Shown here: positions 44,529-53,390 of the stretch, in pieces
Layout: each line of letters begins with the position of its first letter
How positions within the stretch are numbered: position 1 is the stretch's first letter
Source of the DNA: an uncultured Bacteroidales bacterium
GTDB lineage: Bacteria; Bacteroidota; Bacteroidia; Bacteroidales; FEN-979
DNA: 64,000 bases
NCBI GenBank assembly: GCA_903845055.1
Contig: CAIMWF010000034.1
Span: 1-64,000 of the forward strand
Reading direction: 5' to 3'
Notes under the pieces: model-generated
What the model was told of the DNA's origin: nothing
Seen by the model: the letters and a program-made list of their open reading frames with translations, nothing else
Database searches by the model: none
Made by a program: the position numbers and the translations under genes

Positions 44529-45026
44529 ATGGAAATCAAATCACTTGCTGAACTGAAGCGCGAACTGTCGCTGATGCACCCTGCCGCCCTGGCCGGCATC
44601 TGCATTCAGCTGGCCCGCTACAAAAAAGAAAACAAGGAATTGCTGGGTTACCTGCTGTTTGATTCAAACTATGAGCCGGGTTACATCCTGAAGGTCAAGG
44701 CCGAAATCGACGGCCTTTTTACCGAGTTGAACAGGAACAATCTTTATTTTACCAAAAAGGGCATCCGGAAGATCCTGAAGGTCACGAACAAGTATATTAA
44801 ATATTCGCCTCACAAAAAAACCGAGGCGGAACTGAGGCTCCATTACATCACCAGGCTGAAGGAATCGGGCGTGAGAATGATCCCTGGCACGGCCCTCGGA
44901 AACCTCTTCGACGGACAGGTGGATAAGATCTCAAAGGCAATAGAAACGCTCCATGAAGATCTCCGGCGTGATTATACGGAAGAACTGAAACAGGTTACGA
45001 TGAAAGAAAAAACGGGAAAAGGATAA
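44529..45026 (+). CDS. Conserved hypothetical protein, helical
   Basis: 165 residues, rich in charged helices, with no signal or membrane segment, so probably cytoplasmic. 'LMHPAALAGICIQLARYKKENKELLGYLLFD' (start of the frame) suggests a helical repeat. I do not recognise the family. It is flanked by a 226-bp gap (44303-44528) in which I find no array, only a weak CATCTTTG (44483-44490) resembling a -7 element, and it is convergent with the DUF1295 gene 21 bp away. Confidence 0.72.
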   Translation: MEIKSLAELKRELSLMHPAALAGICIQLARYKKENKELLGYLLFDSNYEPGYILKVKAEIDGLFTELNRNNLYFTKKGIRKILKVTNKYIKYSPHKKTEAELRLHYITRLKESGVRMIPGTALGNLFDGQVDKISKAIETLHEDLRRDYTEELKQVTMKEKTGKG

Positions 45027-45047
45027 CAACCCGGGCGGGAGCAGGGA

Positions 45048-45824
45048 TTACAGGAATTTTATGAAAGGAACAAAGGCCGCGGTCCTCGATTTGTATTCTT
45101 CCCAGTCGGGCCTTCCCTCGTACTTCTTTTCAAGCATCGGCACGCCCGATACAAAGCGCAGCAGCAGTGTAATCACCACCGGGCTGACCAGGGCATACCA
45201 TCCGTGGTGGAAACTGAGGGCATAACAGCTGATCCCCCACCACACCAGGGCCTCGCCGAAATAGTTCGGGTGGCGGGTCACCGACCACAATCCCGTGGTA
45301 ATGATCTTCCCCTCGTTCGCACGGTCTTTTTTAAATTCGGACAACTGGTAATCTCCGATGGTCTCGATCATGAAGCCCGTCCCGAAAATGACCAGGCCAA
45401 GCGAATCCCACGGCCCGATCGGTCCGCCCGTGCTGAAATTGATAAACCATACCGGTGTTGAGATAACCAGCATGAACAGCCCCTGCAGCATGAATATCTG
45501 GAAAAAGCTGCGGAGAATGAAAAATTTCCACCGGTCACGCCAGGCCTTGTACCTGAAATCCTCGCCCCTGCCGCTGTTCCTGACCATGATGTGAAACGAA
45601 AGCCGCAGCGCCCAGAGCAAAACGAGCAGGCTGACGATCATTTTGCGCAGGTCGACTTCGCCCGACTGGACAATCGAATAGACGGCAATGACGATAAAGC
45701 CGCCCCCCCAGGCGACATCGACGATGGAATTGTTCTTCTTCAGCAGGGCCAGGATAAAAATAATGGTCATGAACAACAGGATGACCAGGGCAATTTTCGG
45801 GATGATCAGTTGGAGTGATATCAT
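45048..45824 (-). CDS. DUF1295 (steroid 5-alpha-reductase-like) membrane protein
   Basis: 258 residues with about six membrane helices. 'GLWSVTRHPNYFGEALVWWGI' (about 184-204) is the hallmark of the DUF1295/ICMT/steroid reductase superfamily. Known relatives reduce double bonds of steroids or lipids with NADPH or methylate isoprenoid ends; the bacterial substrate is not known. It begins 6 bp after the DAK2-DegV gene and is probably co-transcribed with it, which would fit a lipid function. This link is inference. Confidence 0.88.
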   Translation of the reverse strand: MISLQLIIPKIALVILLFMTIIFILALLKKNNSIVDVAWGGGFIVIAVYSIVQSGEVDLRKMIVSLLVLLWALRLSFHIMVRNSGRGEDFRYKAWRDRWKFFILRSFFQIFMLQGLFMLVISTPVWFINFSTGGPIGPWDSLGLVIFGTGFMIETIGDYQLSEFKKDRANEGKIITTGLWSVTRHPNYFGEALVWWGISCYALSFHHGWYALVSPVVITLLLRFVSGVPMLEKKYEGRPDWEEYKSRTAAFVPFIKFL

Positions 45825-45830
45825 GTCGGT

Positions 45831-47633
45831 TTATTCGAGCATCAGCGAAATGCATGCAACCCCGGGGCCCGTGTTGGCAACCAGCGCGGGTGAGGCATGA
45901 TCGATGAAAAGTGGTTTTTTCCCGGTCAGCTTTTCCATCTCCCCGGCATACCAGGTGGAGGTTGGAAGATTGTTGGCGTGGGTAATGGTATATTCCCAGA
46001 CCTTATGGCCCGAGATGATCGACGAGACCTGGCGCATCATCTTTTTCATGATGCCTTTTTCGGTGAACGACTTGGCGCTGAGGCCTGTTTTACCCTCGCG
46101 GGTTACAATGACGACCGGTTTAAGGTCCAGCGTCTTGGCAACAAAACTCCTGAACGGGCTCACCCTGCCGCTTCGCACGATGTACTTCAGGGTGGTGGTG
46201 GTAAGGCCGATATGCAGTTTTGATTTCCAGTCCTCCACCTGCGCCATCACTTCATCATGCGAAGCGCCGCCCTCTATTGCCCTTACAGCCCTCATGACAA
46301 CCAGTCCCAGCCCGCCGGTAATCCCTTTTGAATCCACCACGTCGATCCGTTTGCCGGTACGCATCCTGACATCCGCCGAACCCTTTTCGCTGCTTGAACA
46401 GGTGCCGCTCAGCCCTTTGCTGATGTGAATCCCGATGATCGAATTGTAATGGGTTGCAAGGTATTCGTATTTATTCTGGAATTCCTTGGAGGCCGGCTGC
46501 GCGGAGGAGGCGTTCACTTCCGATTTTTCAATCATGGAGTAGAACTGGGGCGGGTTGATCGTGAGCCTGTCGAGGAAATAGGTATCACCGAAGTGAACGG
46601 TCAGCGGTACCACGTGTATCTGGTGAAGGTCGATGAATTCCTTGGGCAGGTCGCAGGTTGAGTCGGTGACGATCGCGATCTCCGATTTGCGGTTGTGCTG
46701 TATCTCATTCTGCATTACCATGTCATCCACCTTCTGGTAGGTGATGCTGCCGAACTGCCTGAGCTGCGAGAATACTTCGGCAGGAAAATCCGAATGGATG
46801 TGAACCCGGATCTTCTGGGGCGAGCCGGCTACAACCAGCGAATCGCCGCAATGCTGTATGTAATTCCTGAGTTTATGTTTATCGATCTGCCGGCCACTGA
46901 TGAGCGCCTCGGTGCAAAACCTGAAGGTGATCTCTTCATGGGGCATGTCGATCATCTCTTCCGCCACGGAGGAGGCAAGTTCGGGTTTGATCATGGCCCT
47001 CTCCCCGCCAAGGGTAAAGAAATCCTTGATCCCTTCAAGCCAGAAAACAAAACCCTTTGCCCCGGCATCAACAACATGGGCGCGGGCCAGTACTTCAAGC
47101 TGGCGGGTGGTGGAGGCGAGCGATTCAAGCGCACGGTTATAGGCTTCAACCAGCAACTTGATGAAGTCGTCAAAACTGTCTTTTAAAAGGTAAATATAGT
47201 CGGCCCAGTCCTTGATGACGGTCAGGATGGTCCCTTCAACCGGGTTGGAGATGGCGTCATATGCATAGGCCACGGCCTTCTTGATACTTTCGGCAAATGA
47301 CTGGATGTCGATGGTTTCATCCGACTTGATCTCATTGCTGAAACCATAAAGGAACTGGGCGAAAATGATGCCCGAATTGCCCCGCGCCCCGATCAGGGCA
47401 GCATCCGCGAGGGCTACCGCCGTCCGCTTCAGGTTATCCGTCGGGATGATGGCGTCCATGATGGAACGCATGGTGGAGGCCAGGTTCGTCCCGGTGTCGG
47501 CGTCGGCGACAGGGAATACATTAATTTTATTGAGGAGCTTTTGTTGTTCGAAAATCCGTTGAGCACCGGCAAGAAATGAATAGTATAGTTGTTTTCCGTT
47601 TAGCTCCTTTATCTTTTGAACGTTATCAGTCAA
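45831..47633 (-). CDS. Fusion of DAK2 (FakA-like) kinase and DegV (FakB-like) fatty-acid binding domains
   Basis: 600 residues; TTG start at 47633. The N-terminal DhaL/DAK2 domain has the metal aspartates in 'NVFPVADADTGTNL' (Asp44, Asp46) and 'GARGNSGIIFAQ' (about 83-94). A FakA-type middle domain follows ('IRVHIHSDFP'). From about residue 318 the DegV domain starts 'AIVTDSTCDLP' and includes 'SQPASKEFQ' and 'SKGLSGTCSS'. In Firmicutes FakA and FakB are separate and phosphorylate fatty acids for phospholipid synthesis. Here carrier and kinase are one chain. Confidence 0.9.
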   Translation of the reverse strand: MTDNVQKIKELNGKQLYYSFLAGAQRIFEQQKLLNKINVFPVADADTGTNLASTMRSIMDAIIPTDNLKRTAVALADAALIGARGNSGIIFAQFLYGFSNEIKSDETIDIQSFAESIKKAVAYAYDAISNPVEGTILTVIKDWADYIYLLKDSFDDFIKLLVEAYNRALESLASTTRQLEVLARAHVVDAGAKGFVFWLEGIKDFFTLGGERAMIKPELASSVAEEMIDMPHEEITFRFCTEALISGRQIDKHKLRNYIQHCGDSLVVAGSPQKIRVHIHSDFPAEVFSQLRQFGSITYQKVDDMVMQNEIQHNRKSEIAIVTDSTCDLPKEFIDLHQIHVVPLTVHFGDTYFLDRLTINPPQFYSMIEKSEVNASSAQPASKEFQNKYEYLATHYNSIIGIHISKGLSGTCSSSEKGSADVRMRTGKRIDVVDSKGITGGLGLVVMRAVRAIEGGASHDEVMAQVEDWKSKLHIGLTTTTLKYIVRSGRVSPFRSFVAKTLDLKPVVIVTREGKTGLSAKSFTEKGIMKKMMRQVSSIISGHKVWEYTITHANNLPTSTWYAGEMEKLTGKKPLFIDHASPALVANTGPGVACISLMLE

Positions 47634-47655
47634 GATGATAGATTTTAAACACGTG

Positions 47656-47687
47656 CAAAGTTAACACTTTTTCGACAACTACTTCAA
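47656..47687 (-). promoter_or_regulatory. Promoter for the DAK2-DegV operon
   Basis: Minus strand TTG (47685-47687), 21-bp spacer, TAACTTTG (47656-47663). It lies within the end of the lipoprotein gene and 22 bp before the start codon. Confidence 0.6.
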
Positions 47688-48179
47688 CCGATGCTGGCGG
47701 GCCAGGCTTCCGGAGGTGATCATTTTGTTCAGGGAATCAACCGGATCCCTGAAAAGGCTTTTATTCCCGCAATCATACATCACGGTGAGGGGATCCTTGT
47801 CAGCGATCATCCCGTAAAGGTCGGCGGCAGGTGGGGTGGCCTTAAGCCTGGCGAACTCTTCATAGGTGAGCCGGATGAAGGCAACGTCGGGGCCGATGCC
47901 CCGGTTGTCGAGCAGGTAACCCTTTTTAAGTGGCGACGGGTAGGGGAAATTCCCGTTGTTGTTGATATCTTTGACATCCGGGTAGGAGACGATTTTCGAT
48001 TTGTCCGCCGACAGGATCACCGGCACAAGTTTCGAATAATCAGCACGTGTTTTATAAACGATGCAGTGTGGCCCCGGAATGGCAGCAGTGGTTTTTGGCT
48101 GGCTGATCCGGTGTGCACATGATGAGACAACCAGTCCAACAAGGATCCCGGTAAATGTAAGTCGGAAAATTGAATTCAT
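47679..48179 (-). CDS. Conserved lipoprotein of unknown function
   Basis: 166 residues with a lipoprotein signal: hydrophobic stretch then 'VVSSC' (Cys21). The mature part contains 'HCIVYKTRADYSKLVPVILSADKSKIVSYPD' and 'YLLDNRGIGPDVAFIRLTYEEF', a pattern I have seen in conserved Bacteroidota lipoproteins without assigned role. Expected location is the periplasmic face of a membrane. Its -7 element TAATTTTG is at 48208-48215. Confidence 0.8.
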   Translation of the reverse strand: MNSIFRLTFTGILVGLVVSSCAHRISQPKTTAAIPGPHCIVYKTRADYSKLVPVILSADKSKIVSYPDVKDINNNGNFPYPSPLKKGYLLDNRGIGPDVAFIRLTYEEFARLKATPPAADLYGMIADKDPLTVMYDCGNKSLFRDPVDSLNKMITSGSLARQHRLK

Positions 48180-48207
48180 GGCGTTGGTTTGATGTGCCGT
48201 AAAACTA

Positions 48208-48215
48208 CAAAATTA
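48208..48215 (-). promoter_or_regulatory. Possible -7 element for the lipoprotein gene
   Basis: TAATTTTG on the minus strand, 28 bp before the ATG. Fits TAnnTTTG; spacer half not convincing. Confidence 0.45.
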
Positions 48216-48290
48216 AAACAGAATTCATTTGAATATTTGCGCTCCGGGCTGTTAAAAAACATAATAGCGTGCTGTTCATCAATAAATTTG

Positions 48291-48298
48291 TAATTTTG
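48291..48298 (+). promoter_or_regulatory. Possible -7 element for the DUF1573 gene
   Basis: TAATTTTG, 42 bp before the ATG at 48341, in an AT-rich leader. Fits TAnnTTTG. Confidence 0.45.
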
Positions 48299-48340
48299 TA
48301 TAAATTTTCATAATAATCCTAACCTAATAATAAAGTAAAT

Positions 48341-48805
48341 ATGAAGAAGTTTGTTCTCTCATTTGTTCTGGTGGTCTTCGCCGCTTTTTTAGTTAAAGCC
48401 CAGGATGCTCCCCAGCCTAAACCTGCTAATCCGAATGCTCCTGAAATCTCGTTTGAAAAAACGGTTCATGATTACGGAACAATTGTACAGGGTGCCGATG
48501 GTACCTGTGAATTCAAATTCACCAATATCGGAAAAGAACCGTTGATCCTTTCTAGGCCCCAGTCATCATGCGGATGCACCGTCCCCACCTGGCCTCAGGA
48601 ACCGATTCTTCCCGGCAAAAGTGATGTGATCAAGGTTACCTACAACACAAACAATATCGGCGGCATCAATAAAACCGTTACCGTTACCTCGAATGCCAAG
48701 ACCGAAAAGATTGTGCTGCAGATCAAAGGAACCGTGACCCCGAAACCCGCCACCACCGCCCCGGAAAAACCGACGGAAACCGGTGCTGCTCCTGTCACAA
48801 AGTAA
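48341..48805 (+). CDS. DUF1573 exported protein
   Basis: 154 residues: a signal peptide (KKFVLSFVLVVFAAFLVKAQ), a Pro/Asn-rich linker, and one DUF1573 domain (about 38-128) with 'ISFEKTVHDYGTIVQGADGTCEF' (in part) and the 'SSCGCTVPTW' cysteine motif at about 78-87. The fold is immunoglobulin-like, related to ASPM-SPD-2-Hydin domains. Many copies are found per genome in Bacteroidota, and the role is unknown. The C-terminal tail is Pro/Thr-rich. A hairpin terminator follows. Confidence 0.9.
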   Translation: MKKFVLSFVLVVFAAFLVKAQDAPQPKPANPNAPEISFEKTVHDYGTIVQGADGTCEFKFTNIGKEPLILSRPQSSCGCTVPTWPQEPILPGKSDVIKVTYNTNNIGGINKTVTVTSNAKTEKIVLQIKGTVTPKPATTAPEKPTETGAAPVTK

Positions 48806-48830
48806 ATTTTAAAATTCATTTACATGCAAC

Positions 48831-48866
48831 AAGGCCGGCCATAAGCTGGCTTTATTGCTTTTCTTA
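48831..48866 (+). terminator. Intrinsic terminator after the DUF1573 gene
   Basis: Nine-bp stem (48831-48839 with 48845-48853, two G-T pairs), loop CATAA, then a T-rich tail. Located between the DUF1573 stop and the aminotransferase ATG. Confidence 0.6.
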
Positions 48867-48879
48867 AAAACCACTCGTT

Positions 48880-50094
48880 ATGCCAGCAATTTCTAACCGC
48901 GGACAGGCCTGCCCCCCCTCGCCCATCCGCAAACTCGTTCCCTTTTCCGATGTAGCCAAGAAAAAAGGGATGAAGGTGTATCACCTGAACATCGGCCAGC
49001 CCGATATTGAAACCCCGGCCAATGTGCTCGACAAGATCCGCAATACGGACCTGAAGGTGATCGAATACAGCCATTCGGCCGGGATCCTCTCTTACCGAAA
49101 GAAACTGGTTGAATATTATAAAAGGGTGGACATAGATGTCACGCCCGATGAAATGATCGTCACCACCGGGGGCTCTGAAGGGATTCTGTTCACCCTGATG
49201 GTCTGCCTCAATCCCGGCGACGAGGTCATCATCCCGGAACCGTTTTATGCCAATTACAACGGTTTTGCCATTGCGGCCGGCGTCGTTGTAAAGCCAATCG
49301 GTTCATACATTGACAACGGTTTCGGTCTCCCCCCAATGAGCGCCGTTGAAGAGGCCATCACCCCCCGCACCAAAGCCATTATGATTTGCAACCCCAACAA
49401 TCCTACCGGGTATCTCTATTCGAAAGAGGAGCTGGAACTACTGCGGGACATTGTAAAAAAACATGATCTGTATCTTTTTTCCGATGAAGTTTACCGTGAA
49501 TTCGTCTACGACGGGAAAAAACACTATTCAGTTATGAATCTCGAAGGTATTGACCAGAACGTAGTGTTGCTCGATTCCATTTCGAAAAGATACAGCGCCT
49601 GCGGCGTCCGCATCGGGGTGATGATCTCGAAGAACAAGGAGGTCATGAGCACCGCCATGAAATTCGCCCAGGCAAGGCTCAGCCCGCCCACCTTCGGCCA
49701 GATCGCCGGCGAAGAGGCGGTGAACACGCCCGACAGTTACCTTGTGAAGGTCCTCGAAGAGTATGTTAAACGTAGGGACATCGTGGTCCAGTCGATCAAC
49801 CGCATGGAAAACTGTTTCTGCCCCAACCCCGGCGGCGCCTTTTATGCTGTCGCAAGGCTGCCCATCGACGATTCCGATAAATTCTGCCAGTGGCTGCTCG
49901 AAGATTTCAATTTTGAAGGCCAGACGGTAATGCTTGCCCCTGCCACTGGATTCTATTCCACGCCCGGACGCGGCAAGGACGAGGTGCGAATCAGTTATGT
50001 ACTGAACCTCACGGACCTTGCAAACGCGATGAAATGCCTGGAGGAGGCATTGAAGGTTTACCCGGGGAAAAAAAATAGCGAAATAGCGAAATAG
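48880..50094 (+). CDS. PLP-dependent aminotransferase (aspartate aminotransferase type, class I/II)
   Basis: 404 residues. 'VYHLNIGQPDIETP' near the N-terminus, 'NPNNPTGYLYS' (about 173-183), the cofactor lysine in 'DSISKRYSACGVRIG' (Lys at about 235) and a final 'VRISYVLN' are typical of fold type I aspartate aminotransferases. It moves amino groups between glutamate and oxo acids; the amino acid substrate cannot be told. The C-terminal residues NSEIAK and the TAG stop come from three 8-bp repeats (AAATAGCG), so the core protein is about 398 residues. Confidence 0.93.
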   Translation: MPAISNRGQACPPSPIRKLVPFSDVAKKKGMKVYHLNIGQPDIETPANVLDKIRNTDLKVIEYSHSAGILSYRKKLVEYYKRVDIDVTPDEMIVTTGGSEGILFTLMVCLNPGDEVIIPEPFYANYNGFAIAAGVVVKPIGSYIDNGFGLPPMSAVEEAITPRTKAIMICNPNNPTGYLYSKEELELLRDIVKKHDLYLFSDEVYREFVYDGKKHYSVMNLEGIDQNVVLLDSISKRYSACGVRIGVMISKNKEVMSTAMKFAQARLSPPTFGQIAGEEAVNTPDSYLVKVLEEYVKRRDIVVQSINRMENCFCPNPGGAFYAVARLPIDDSDKFCQWLLEDFNFEGQTVMLAPATGFYSTPGRGKDEVRISYVLNLTDLANAMKCLEEALKVYPGKKNSEIAK

Positions 50095-50096
50095 CG
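50073..50096 (+). repeat. 8-bp tandem repeat, unit AAATAGCG, at the aminotransferase stop
   Basis: Three exact copies of AAATAGCG; each contains TAG, and the TAG of the third (50092-50094) is the stop codon in frame. Confidence 0.93.
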
Positions 50097-50124
50097 AAAA
50101 TTGGATTGCAAGCCGTTTCGCAGA

Positions 50125-51303
50125 TCAGTACAACAGGTATTTCTTTCTGATTTTTTTGAATTTACGAAGTCCGGGGTCCCAGCTATCCCGGATTTCTTTT
50201 TCTGATTTTCCCAAGCGGATCTGCAGCTGCAGGGTTGCATTGCCGGCCAGTTTGTTAAAGTACGGAGAAAAGAAATCCGGGTCGGTCCCCAATTCATGGA
50301 ATGCCTGCAGCAGCCACGACAATTCTATTTGTCCCTGTTTCCCGGGATTGTTCACAAGAAAGCCCCTCAGGTCGGTGCCATGGCATAGTTTCCCTTCCAG
50401 GGGAGGATGCAGGCTCGCCCCCGGGATTGGCCCGGGAGTGAATGAAAAGGTTCCGGACTTCATCCCCGGGTGACCAAAAACTTCAAACGGGAAGGGGGTT
50501 CCTCGTCCCACGCTGACGATGGTTCCTTCGAAGAAACAGAGCGACGGGTAAAGGTAAACCGCGTTGATCCCGGGCAGGTTGGGAGAAGGTTTTTCGGGCA
50601 GTTCACACCGGGTGTCATGGGTATAGTTCTTCAGCCTGATCACTTCCAGACCACAGGTTGCCCGGTTCCTGAGCCAACCTTCGCCGTTGACCATCCGGGC
50701 ATACTCCCCGATGGTCATCCCGTAAACCACGGGAACCGGGTGCATCCCCACGAAGGAGGCATATTCCTTTTCGAGGACTGGCCCGTCTATGTAAAAGCCA
50801 TTTGGATTGGGCCGGTCAAGGAGGATCAGCGGGAGGTGATTTTCGGCGCAAGCCTCCATGACATAAGAAAGGGTGGAGATATAGGTATAAAACCTGACAC
50901 CGACATCCTGTAAATCAAACACCATGTAATCAAGCGATCTGAGATCGGCGGGCACCGGCTTTTTCCGTGAACCATAAAGGGATACGACCGGGATGCCTGT
51001 TGCAGGATCGGTTTCCCCTGCCATTGCCTGTCCCGCGTCGCCCGTTAAACGGAAACCATGTTCGGGTGAAAAGATACGGATCACCTTCAATCTATGCCCG
51101 AGCATAAGGTCAACGATATTGACGGAGCCGGCCACCGAAGCGTTGTTTGCGACAACACCCACGTTTTTCCCCCGGAGCAGCGGGAAATAGGAACCAGTAT
51201 CCATCGCCCCGGGCATCACCTGCGCCGAAACCATTACCGGCAATAACCATAAGACCGCCATGCACCCTGCCATGCGCGCACGACCCAATATATTCCTGTC
51301 CAT
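50125..51303 (-). CDS. namZ: Exo-beta-N-acetylmuramidase NamZ (DUF1343)
   Basis: 392 residues from the ATG at 51303; the longer open frame overlaps the divergent permease gene. A signal peptide (AVLWLLPVMVSAQ) is followed by the DUF1343 (YbbC, GH171) domain: 'GKNVGVVANNASV', 'FSPEHGFRL', 'FDLQDVGVRFYTYISTLSYVMEA' (in part), 'LDRPNPNG' and 'EGTIVSVGRGTPFPFEVFG'. The Bacillus homologue removes MurNAc from non-reducing ends of murein fragments. Together with the GH3 protein this gives stepwise degradation of glycan fragments. Confidence 0.92.
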   Translation of the reverse strand: MDRNILGRARMAGCMAVLWLLPVMVSAQVMPGAMDTGSYFPLLRGKNVGVVANNASVAGSVNIVDLMLGHRLKVIRIFSPEHGFRLTGDAGQAMAGETDPATGIPVVSLYGSRKKPVPADLRSLDYMVFDLQDVGVRFYTYISTLSYVMEACAENHLPLILLDRPNPNGFYIDGPVLEKEYASFVGMHPVPVVYGMTIGEYARMVNGEGWLRNRATCGLEVIRLKNYTHDTRCELPEKPSPNLPGINAVYLYPSLCFFEGTIVSVGRGTPFPFEVFGHPGMKSGTFSFTPGPIPGASLHPPLEGKLCHGTDLRGFLVNNPGKQGQIELSWLLQAFHELGTDPDFFSPYFNKLAGNATLQLQIRLGKSEKEIRDSWDPGLRKFKKIRKKYLLY

Positions 51304-51324
51304 GTCACTGATCAAAAAAAGACA

Positions 51325-51332
51325 TACTTTTG
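51325..51332 (+). promoter_or_regulatory. Probable -7 element for the LolC/E-like gene
   Basis: TACTTTTG, 20 bp before the TTG start codon at 51353. Fits TAnnTTTG. Confidence 0.55.
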
Positions 51333-51352
51333 CAAAGTAAACACTTCTTTTT

Positions 51353-52573
51353 TTGAATACTGAACTTTTTCTGGCCAAACGTCTTGTGTCGCGAAGCAAA
51401 GGAAATTTTTCCTGGACCTTCGTGGTGATCGCTATTACCTCCATTGCGCTCGGGCTGGCGATCATGTTCGTGGCGGTCGCCATCCTGACGGGATTTAAAA
51501 AAGAGATCAGTGAAAAGGTTGTTGGCTTTTGCGGGCATGTCCAGATCACGAAGTTCACCGAAAATTCGACCTATGAACCCCAGCCGGTTGAAAAGGCACA
51601 GCCCTTCCTGGTCCGGCTGAACCAGGCGAAAGAGGTCAGCCATATCCAGGTATTTGCCAGCAAGGCCGGCATCATCAAGACCAGCGACCAGATCCAGGGG
51701 GTGATCCTGAAAGGGGTAGGATCCGATTATGACTGGAGTTTTTTCAGGAACCGCATGGCGGAGGGACATGTTTTCAAACTGAACGACACCATGCGAAGCG
51801 ACGAGGTGATCATCTCCAGGAAAATTGCCAGGCTGCTCAACCTCCACCTCAATGACGACCTGCGGATGTATTTCATTGTCGGCACCACGACGCTGGGCCG
51901 TAAATTCAAAATATCGGGCATCTATGACACCGGTCTCGAGGAATTTGACAAACTCTACGTGATCGGCGATATCCATCATATCCAGAAACTCAACAACTGG
52001 ACCGGCAGCCAGGTGGGAGGCTTCGAGGTTTATCTTAAAAATTTCAGGGATATCGACCGCATGGGGGTCTACATCTACCACCTCATCGGCTTCAGCCTCG
52101 ACGCACAGACGATCAAAATGCAGTATCCCCAGATTTTCGACTGGCTCGATCTCCAGGACATCAACGTGCTGATCATCCTGATCCTGATCATCCTTGTATC
52201 TTCAACCACCATTATTTCGACCCTGCTGATCCTGATCCTCGAAAGAACCACCATGATCGGCATCCTGAAGGCGCTCGGCATGCGAAACGTGAATATCCGC
52301 AAGCTTTTCCTCTACAACGCATTATATATCGTGGGCTGGGGGATTTTCTGGGGCAACCTGCTGGCCTTCACACTTTGTTTTCTCCAGAAAAAATTCGAAC
52401 TTGTCACCCTTTCGCAGGAGTCGTATTATGTTTCGGTGATCCCCGTCAACATCAACCCCTGGAACATCCTGCTGATCAACCTGGGAACGATCGCGGTTTG
52501 TTACCTGATCTTCATCATCCCGTCGCTGATCATCTCGCGGGTGACCCCCTTGAAGGCGATCCGGTTCAGCTGA
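51353..52573 (+). CDS. LolC/LolE-like ABC transporter permease
   Basis: 406 residues; TTG start at 51353 (no ATG upstream in the short leader). One helix at about 20-45 ('VVIAITSIALGLAIMFVAVA'), a periplasmic MacB-PCD domain (about 50-270), then three helices in the FtsX domain with 'LILERTTMIGILKALGMRN' (about 297-315). This four-helix plan is that of LolC/E and MacB, type VII ABC permeases that work on lipoproteins or other envelope cargo. No ATPase gene is adjacent; one may be encoded elsewhere. Confidence 0.9.
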   Translation: MNTELFLAKRLVSRSKGNFSWTFVVIAITSIALGLAIMFVAVAILTGFKKEISEKVVGFCGHVQITKFTENSTYEPQPVEKAQPFLVRLNQAKEVSHIQVFASKAGIIKTSDQIQGVILKGVGSDYDWSFFRNRMAEGHVFKLNDTMRSDEVIISRKIARLLNLHLNDDLRMYFIVGTTTLGRKFKISGIYDTGLEEFDKLYVIGDIHHIQKLNNWTGSQVGGFEVYLKNFRDIDRMGVYIYHLIGFSLDAQTIKMQYPQIFDWLDLQDINVLIILILIILVSSTTIISTLLILILERTTMIGILKALGMRNVNIRKLFLYNALYIVGWGIFWGNLLAFTLCFLQKKFELVTLSQESYYVSVIPVNINPWNILLINLGTIAVCYLIFIIPSLIISRVTPLKAIRFS

Positions 52574-52585
52574 TCAGAACCTGTG

Positions 52586-53380
52586 TCAGCCATTGTCGTC
52601 ACGAGGGTAAATCAGGTCGAGCCCGCACACCAGATTCTCAAGGTATTCCATGGCTTTATGTACAAATTTTTTCGGAATGACCGACCCGTGTTGCGGCAGG
52701 ATTGCATTGATGTCGTAGGGAACAAGGCTTTTTACAAACCCGCGCGTGGCAATGTTGCTGGCCATGTAATCAAGATGAAACAGGTTCATCTTCGCAATAT
52801 GGTTGCAGAAATCCTCTACCACCAGCCGCCATTCGGTATCAATGGCGGCCCACACATCGCCCGAAAAAAGGAATTTCGACGTCTCATCCCACGTGGCGAA
52901 GGCCCCGGGAAAATGAAGGAAGGGTGCCTCCAAAAACTTCAGCCGCTTTCCTGATTCAAACGTATAAACCGGGTTTTCGTTGATGCTGATGTAGGAATAG
53001 TCCCGGCTGCCATAGTGCCGCAGCAGGATGTTGGTCCTGATGGAGGTGATGATCCTGATCTCCGGGTAAAGGGTCAGCCAGTCAACCATCGAAGCCGCAA
53101 CGTCGGGATCCTGGTGGCAAACGATCAGCCCGGAAACCTTGTGCGGGGGGATGATCTGGCCGACCCGCATCCTGACAAATTCGAAGGAACCACGGCCGCC
53201 CGGGTCAACCAACAGCGCCTCCTGTCCGTCCACGATCAGGTAAGTATTGCACCGGAAGGCTGAAGGCTCGGGAACTCCGAGCCAGTATACGGCATGCTGG
53301 TCATCCTGGAACAACGGTGTAGGCTTTTCCCAGGTGTTGTTGAACATCCGTCCAAGTTCGACCAGGTCGATCGTGTTCAT
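52586..53380 (-). CDS. Di-iron metallo-beta-lactamase-fold protein (ODP type)
   Basis: 264 residues from the ATG at 53380; the upstream open frame runs into cysH. The metal site is 'CHQDPDVAAS' (about 103-112), a His-x-Asp-x-Asp variant of the flavodiiron His-x-Glu-x-Asp motif, with 'FLHFPGAFATWDE' and 'FLFSGDVWAA' supplying further ligands and the terminal 'LPQHGSVI'. It is the oxygen-binding di-iron (ODP) domain without the flavodoxin part. It follows cysH by 10 bp, so the two are probably co-transcribed; a role in oxygen or NO detoxification or sensing is inference. Confidence 0.85.
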   Translation of the reverse strand: MNTIDLVELGRMFNNTWEKPTPLFQDDQHAVYWLGVPEPSAFRCNTYLIVDGQEALLVDPGGRGSFEFVRMRVGQIIPPHKVSGLIVCHQDPDVAASMVDWLTLYPEIRIITSIRTNILLRHYGSRDYSYISINENPVYTFESGKRLKFLEAPFLHFPGAFATWDETSKFLFSGDVWAAIDTEWRLVVEDFCNHIAKMNLFHLDYMASNIATRGFVKSLVPYDINAILPQHGSVIPKKFVHKAMEYLENLVCGLDLIYPRDDNG

Positions 53381-53390
53381 AATCTTGTTT

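Noticed and set aside
51304-51558. N-terminal extension of NamZ
   Set aside because: It overlaps the divergent permease start and adds no signal; the ATG at 51303 gives a normal signal peptide.
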